Shown one piece after another: positions 5,990-8,501 of a stretch of 8,501 nucleotides of DNA (position 1 is its first letter; each line of letters starts with the position of its first letter). The translations under genes and the position numbers were made by a program. A model generated the notes under the pieces. That model was not told the origin of the DNA. It worked only from the letters and a program-made list of their open reading frames with translations, and made no database searches. Location: assembly GCA_947624315.1 (NCBI GenBank), contig CANQJU010000039.1:1-8501 (forward strand). Reading direction: 5' to 3'. This DNA is from an uncultured Bacilli bacterium (GTDB taxonomy: Bacteria; Bacillota_I; Bacilli_A; ML615J-28; CAG-698).

Positions 5990-6364
5990 ATTTTTAATCA
6001 AATTTTCATAATATTTTTTTAAAGCCAAAAATGTTTCTTCACTGAGATCATGTTCGATTTTACAAGCATCTTTTTTAGCAACCTCTTCCGTAACTCCCAA
6101 TTTAATTAAAGTTTCAGAAATAATTAAATGGCGCTCAAAGATCTCTTCAGCAATTTTCCTTCCATCTGTAGTTAGAGTAATATTACCATTTTTTTCATCG
6201 ATAACAATTAAGTTTTTGTTTTTTAGTTTTTTCATGGCAATACTAACACTAGCTTTAGTGAAGTTCATATCATTAGCAATATCTATAGCTCTCACTACAT
6301 TATTTTTTTTGTGTAACATTAATATTCTTTCTAAATAGTCTTCTGCTGATTCTAGATAATTCAT
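5984..6364 (-). CDS. DtxR/MntR-family metal-dependent transcriptional regulator
   Basis: Members of this family are cytosolic dimeric repressors that bind DNA when loaded with Fe(II) or Mn(II) and control metal uptake. The 126-residue protein has the short MntR layout: an N-terminal winged helix (about residues 8-68, with IANDMNFTKASVSIAMKKL as the helix-turn-helix and GNITLTTDGRKIA as the wing and linker) and a dimerisation/metal domain, with no C-terminal SH3-like domain. Likely ligands by alignment from memory with B. subtilis MntR are Asp9, Glu12, His79, Glu104 and His105. Cys101 stands where MntR has Glu99 and where DtxR has its Cys102 (family form AC-x-x-EH), so iron sensing is as likely as manganese. 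The ATG is preceded by AGAGGTAA (6370-6377, minus strand). No metal transporter gene is in the window, so the target is not visible. It diverges from uppS. Confidence 0.88.
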   Translation of the reverse strand: MNYLESAEDYLERILMLHKKNNVVRAIDIANDMNFTKASVSIAMKKLKNKNLIVIDEKNGNITLTTDGRKIAEEIFERHLIISETLIKLGVTEEVAKKDACKIEHDLSEETFLALKKYYENLIKNK

Positions 6365-6382
6365 AGTTATTACCTCTATATT

Positions 6383-6411
6383 ATCTTATCACATCATTAA
6401 AAAATAATCAA
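6383..6411 (-). promoter_or_regulatory. Probable promoter of the DtxR-type regulator
   Basis: Read on the minus strand, TTGATT (6406-6411) and TAAGAT (6383-6388) are 17 nt apart. A short dyad ATCAA-GTT-TTGAT (6407-6419, plus strand) overlaps the -35 box and could be a self-operator. The predicted start, near 6376, lies almost on the ribosome binding site, giving a very short leader. Confidence 0.5.
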
Positions 6412-6455
6412 GTTTTGATAACAATAAATTTCCTATTAAATTATTATAAATAAGG

Positions 6456-6484
6456 TTATATTATTTTTCTTTAATCTAATATAA
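6456..6484. repeat. 8-bp inverted repeat in the divergent regulator-uppS spacer
   Basis: TTATATTA (6456-6463) and TAATATAA (6477-6484) are exact inverted copies 13 nt apart. All bases are A or T, so chance is a reasonable explanation; an operator shared by the two divergent genes is the alternative. Confidence 0.3.
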
Positions 6485-6527
6485 TTTAATAAACGTCACA
6501 AGAAAATGTATATATAACTAGAAAAGT

Positions 6528-6547
6528 TTGACATTTTAGTGTATAAT
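6528..6547 (+). promoter_or_regulatory. Promoter-like boxes before uppS with abnormal spacing
   Basis: A perfect TTGACA (6528-6533) and a perfect TATAAT (6542-6547) lie only 8 nt apart, not 16-18 nt, so they cannot serve the same sigma-A polymerase as a pair. TATAAT has no good -35 box at the right distance (TAGAAA at 6519-6524). It would place the RNA start at about 6554, on the AAAGGTGA ribosome binding site. uppS needs some promoter here because the gene upstream is on the other strand; which of these sequences acts is unclear. Confidence 0.35.
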
Positions 6548-6566
6548 AATAGAAAGGTGAATTTGT

Positions 6567-7280
6567 ATGGAATTAAATAGAGTTCCTGCTCATGTAGCTA
6601 TCATTATGGATGGCAATGGTACGTGGGCCAAAAAGAGAGGACTAACAAGAAATATGGGGCACAGGAAGGGTGCTAAGACTTTGGTTGATATTGTTAGAGC
6701 TAGTAATGAATTAGGCATTAAGTATTTAACAGTTTTTGCATTTAGTACAGAAAACTGGAAACGTCCTAAAGAAGAAGTGGATTATTTAATGTCACTTCCG
6801 GAATCATTATTAAATGATTATCAAGATGATTTAATTAAAGATAATATTCGTTTTCGCGTAATTGGTTCTCGTAAGGAATTACAAAAGGAACAAGTAGAGA
6901 AAATAGAAGAAGCCGAAGAAAAAACAAAAAATAATACAGGACTACAATTAATTGTGGCTTTTAATTATGGCAGTCAAGATGAGATTGTTGAAGCAACAAA
7001 AGGAATTGTTAAAGAAGTATTAAAAAACAAAGTAAAAATTGAAGATATAAATAAAGATGTTATTTCTAAACATTTATATACTAAAGATATTCCTCCTGTC
7101 GATTTACTTATTCGTACAAGTGGACAATATCGTATTAGTAATTTTTTGTTATGGCAAATTTCTTATAGCGAAATCTATTTTACTAAAATATTATGGCCAG
7201 ATTTTAAGAAAAAAGACTTAGAAAAAGCAATTTTATCTTATCAAGGTCGGGATCGCCGATTTGGAGGTATTAAAGAATGA
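6567..7280 (+). CDS. uppS: Undecaprenyl diphosphate synthase (isoprenyl transferase)
   Basis: UppS adds eight isopentenyl units in cis to farnesyl diphosphate, making the C55 lipid carrier for cell-wall and other surface polymers; it acts at the inner face of the membrane. The 237-residue length is near normal. Motifs are MDGNG-WAKKRG (residues 14-25, catalytic Asp15), GHRKGA (31-36), FAFSTENWKRP (57-67), IRTSG-YRISNFLLWQ (182-197), SEIYF (201-205, with Glu202) and YQGRDRRFGG (225-234). Odd residues are Thr19 where the family has Arg in MDGNGRW, Gln187 where RTSGE is usual, and Gln137 in NYGSQ where Arg is usual. The start ATG has AAAGGTGA at 6553-6560. The gene ends in TGA overlapping the cdsA ATG by 4 nt. 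Identity is sure; catalytic strength is less so. Confidence 0.94.
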   Translation: MELNRVPAHVAIIMDGNGTWAKKRGLTRNMGHRKGAKTLVDIVRASNELGIKYLTVFAFSTENWKRPKEEVDYLMSLPESLLNDYQDDLIKDNIRFRVIGSRKELQKEQVEKIEEAEEKTKNNTGLQLIVAFNYGSQDEIVEATKGIVKEVLKNKVKIEDINKDVISKHLYTKDIPPVDLLIRTSGQYRISNFLLWQISYSEIYFTKILWPDFKKKDLEKAILSYQGRDRRFGGIKE

Positions 7281-8203
7281 AAAAAAGAGTAATTACTGCT
7301 ATTGTTTTATTAGCAATTTTAATTCCTTTAATTGTTATTGATTCAATGGTAACAGAAATAATGTTTGCGATTGTAGCAACATTTTTATGTGCAGTTGGTA
7401 GTTTTGAAATTATGCACACAATGACTAAAGAATCTCCGGAATTAAAAAAATATCAAATTCTTGTCCCGATTTTAACAGGAATTCTTGGTTTCTTATGTTT
7501 ACTTGCCACTTATAAAACAAGTGAAAGTAGAGAAACTATAAAAGAAAACTTTATTTATCATTTTTATGTTTTAGCGTTTTTATTATTTAGTATATGTTTA
7601 TTATTTGGTTTGATGATTTTTACTAAAAATTCACAAGCTAGAGCTATGATGGGATGCGTTTTAGCTTTAGTATATCCGGGATTAATGTTAGGATATGCTT
7701 TAAGTTTTCGCTACTTTGAGCCTGTAGCTTTAAGCAATCATTTACATGATGTTTCGGGAATAAAGTTTTTTATTTTTCTTTATTTGATTGTTATTGCTAC
7801 AGATACATTTGCTTTTTTTGTTGGTATTAAATTTGGCAAAACAAAACTTTGTCCATCTATTTCTCCTAATAAGAGTGTTGCTGGAGCAGTTGGTGGATTG
7901 GTTAGCGGAATGATTGTTGGGATTGGGGGAGCATATTTATTGGGAATTGTTAAACCAATTGGATTAGAAGAAAACTTATTAACGATTCTTATTTTAGCTG
8001 TTTTATCTGCCTTTTTATCTATTAATGTTCAATTGGGCGATTTAGTAGAATCAAAATTAAAAAGAAGTTTTGAAGTCAAAGACTTTGGAAATATTTTTCC
8101 AGGACATGGGGGAGTTTTAGATCGTTTTGATAGTTTGATTTATGCTGGTACATGGCTATATCTTATTATTCAAATTGCACAACTTATTGTAATTGGAGCT
8201 TAA
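7277..8203 (+). CDS. cdsA: Phosphatidate cytidylyltransferase (CDP-diacylglycerol synthase)
   Basis: CdsA joins CTP and phosphatidic acid to form CDP-diacylglycerol, the precursor of phosphatidylglycerol and other phospholipids, in the cytoplasmic membrane. The protein has 308 residues, slightly longer than E. coli CdsA, with about eight hydrophobic segments. The family signature runs from Ser259 to Asp285: S-x-L-K-R, then KDFG, FPGHGG and LDRFD. Upstream, ATDTFAFFVG (about 164-173) and SPNKSVAGAVGG (about 186-197) match the conserved core. The ATG overlaps the uppS stop in an ATGA arrangement, so translation is probably coupled, and dxr starts 1 nt after its stop codon. Nothing appears broken. 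Confidence 0.96.
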   Translation: MKKRVITAIVLLAILIPLIVIDSMVTEIMFAIVATFLCAVGSFEIMHTMTKESPELKKYQILVPILTGILGFLCLLATYKTSESRETIKENFIYHFYVLAFLLFSICLLFGLMIFTKNSQARAMMGCVLALVYPGLMLGYALSFRYFEPVALSNHLHDVSGIKFFIFLYLIVIATDTFAFFVGIKFGKTKLCPSISPNKSVAGAVGGLVSGMIVGIGGAYLLGIVKPIGLEENLLTILILAVLSAFLSINVQLGDLVESKLKRSFEVKDFGNIFPGHGGVLDRFDSLIYAGTWLYLIIQIAQLIVIGA

Positions 8204-8204
8204 A

Positions 8205-8501
8205 ATGAAAGAAATTATTTTGTTAGGGGCAACTGGTTCTATAGGAACTCAGTGTTTAGATGTTATTCGCGGGAATAAGTTTATACTAAAAGGTTTTTCC
8301 TTTGGAAATAATATTAATCAAGCAATAAAGATTATTGAAGAATTTCATCCTCTATATGTTTGTTGCAAAGAAGAAAAAGATAAAAAAGATTTAGAAAAGA
8401 AATATCCTAATGTTGTCTTTTTTTATGGTGATAGTGGATTGATTAATCTTGCTAAAATTGATTTATCTAAAGGTGTTTTAGTAAATGCTTTAATGGGTAT
8501 G
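8205..8501 (+). CDS. dxr: 1-deoxy-D-xylulose 5-phosphate reductoisomerase, N-terminal part (3' end outside window)
   Basis: DXR converts 1-deoxy-D-xylulose 5-phosphate to 2-C-methyl-D-erythritol 4-phosphate with NADPH, the committed step of the MEP isoprenoid pathway. Ninety-nine residues are visible and the frame is open to the window edge; the whole enzyme is about 380 residues. The N-terminus carries the NADPH-binding GATGSIGTQ (residues 8-16) followed by LDVI, and VNALMGM at the end of the window matches the family VNA-[LI]-x-G segment. GGAG at 8195-8198 lies 6 nt before the ATG. The product feeds the isopentenyl diphosphate pool used by UppS two genes upstream, so the cluster is metabolically coherent. 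Catalytic residues lie beyond the window. Confidence 0.93.
   Translation, partial: MKEIILLGATGSIGTQCLDVIRGNKFILKGFSFGNNINQAIKIIEEFHPLYVCCKEEKDKKDLEKKYPNVVFFYGDSGLINLAKIDLSKGVLVNALMGM

Noticed and set aside
5984..7280. Mycoplasma-type genetic code (TGA as tryptophan)
   Set aside because: TGA ends the regulator and uppS at sensible family lengths, and the tryptophans I checked in the window are TGG.
1..8501. Insertion sequence, prophage, CRISPR array or tRNA/rRNA gene
   Set aside because: I found no transposase, integrase or phage gene, no regularly spaced repeats and no tRNA- or rRNA-like sequence on either strand.

Overview
This window looks like chromosome of a low-GC, anaerobic Firmicutes-type bacterium (Bacilli / Erysipelotrichia / Mollicutes-related side). 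The reasons are the strong A+T bias, AAGGAG/GAGGTGA-type ribosome binding sites, the Firmicutes gene order tsf-pyrH-frr ... uppS-cdsA-dxr, and an oxygen-sensitive class III ribonucleotide reductase. The genetic code appears standard: every tryptophan I checked is TGG, and two genes (uppS and the DtxR-type regulator) end in TGA. I cannot name a species.

Layout. (1) 1-1883, plus strand: the 3' part of tsf (EF-Ts), then pyrH (UMP kinase) and frr (ribosome recycling factor), tightly packed and closed by a strong intrinsic terminator at 1892-1920. (2) 1884-2387: a 504-bp non-coding stretch. It holds AT-rich dyads, a near-perfect sigma-A promoter (TTGACT-17-TATAAT, 2130-2158) and a leader of about 220 nt. 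The leader ends in a terminator hairpin directly in front of the nrdD ribosome binding site. Its strands can form mutually exclusive helices, as in a riboswitch or attenuator. (3) 2388-5178: nrdD and nrdG, overlapping by 20 nt, encode the anaerobic ribonucleotide reductase and its radical-SAM activase. (4) 5245-5898: an unrecognised six-helix membrane protein. (5) 5984-6364, minus strand: a short DtxR/MntR-family metalloregulator, convergent with the membrane-protein gene across a pair of terminators. (6) 6567-8501, plus strand: uppS, cdsA and the start of dxr, overlapping or nearly abutting.

How the parts work together. The two flanks are normally one syntenic block (translation factors and UMP kinase, then undecaprenyl-PP, CDP-diacylglycerol and MEP-pathway synthesis). 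Here about 4.7 kb carrying anaerobic dNTP synthesis, an unknown membrane protein and a metal-sensing repressor separates frr from uppS.

The most interesting feature is the nrdD leader. It matches no riboswitch class I can recognise, and it suggests transcription attenuation of dNTP synthesis. Second is a set of substitutions at normally conserved positions in UppS. I ran no searches or folding software; all pairings were found by eye.
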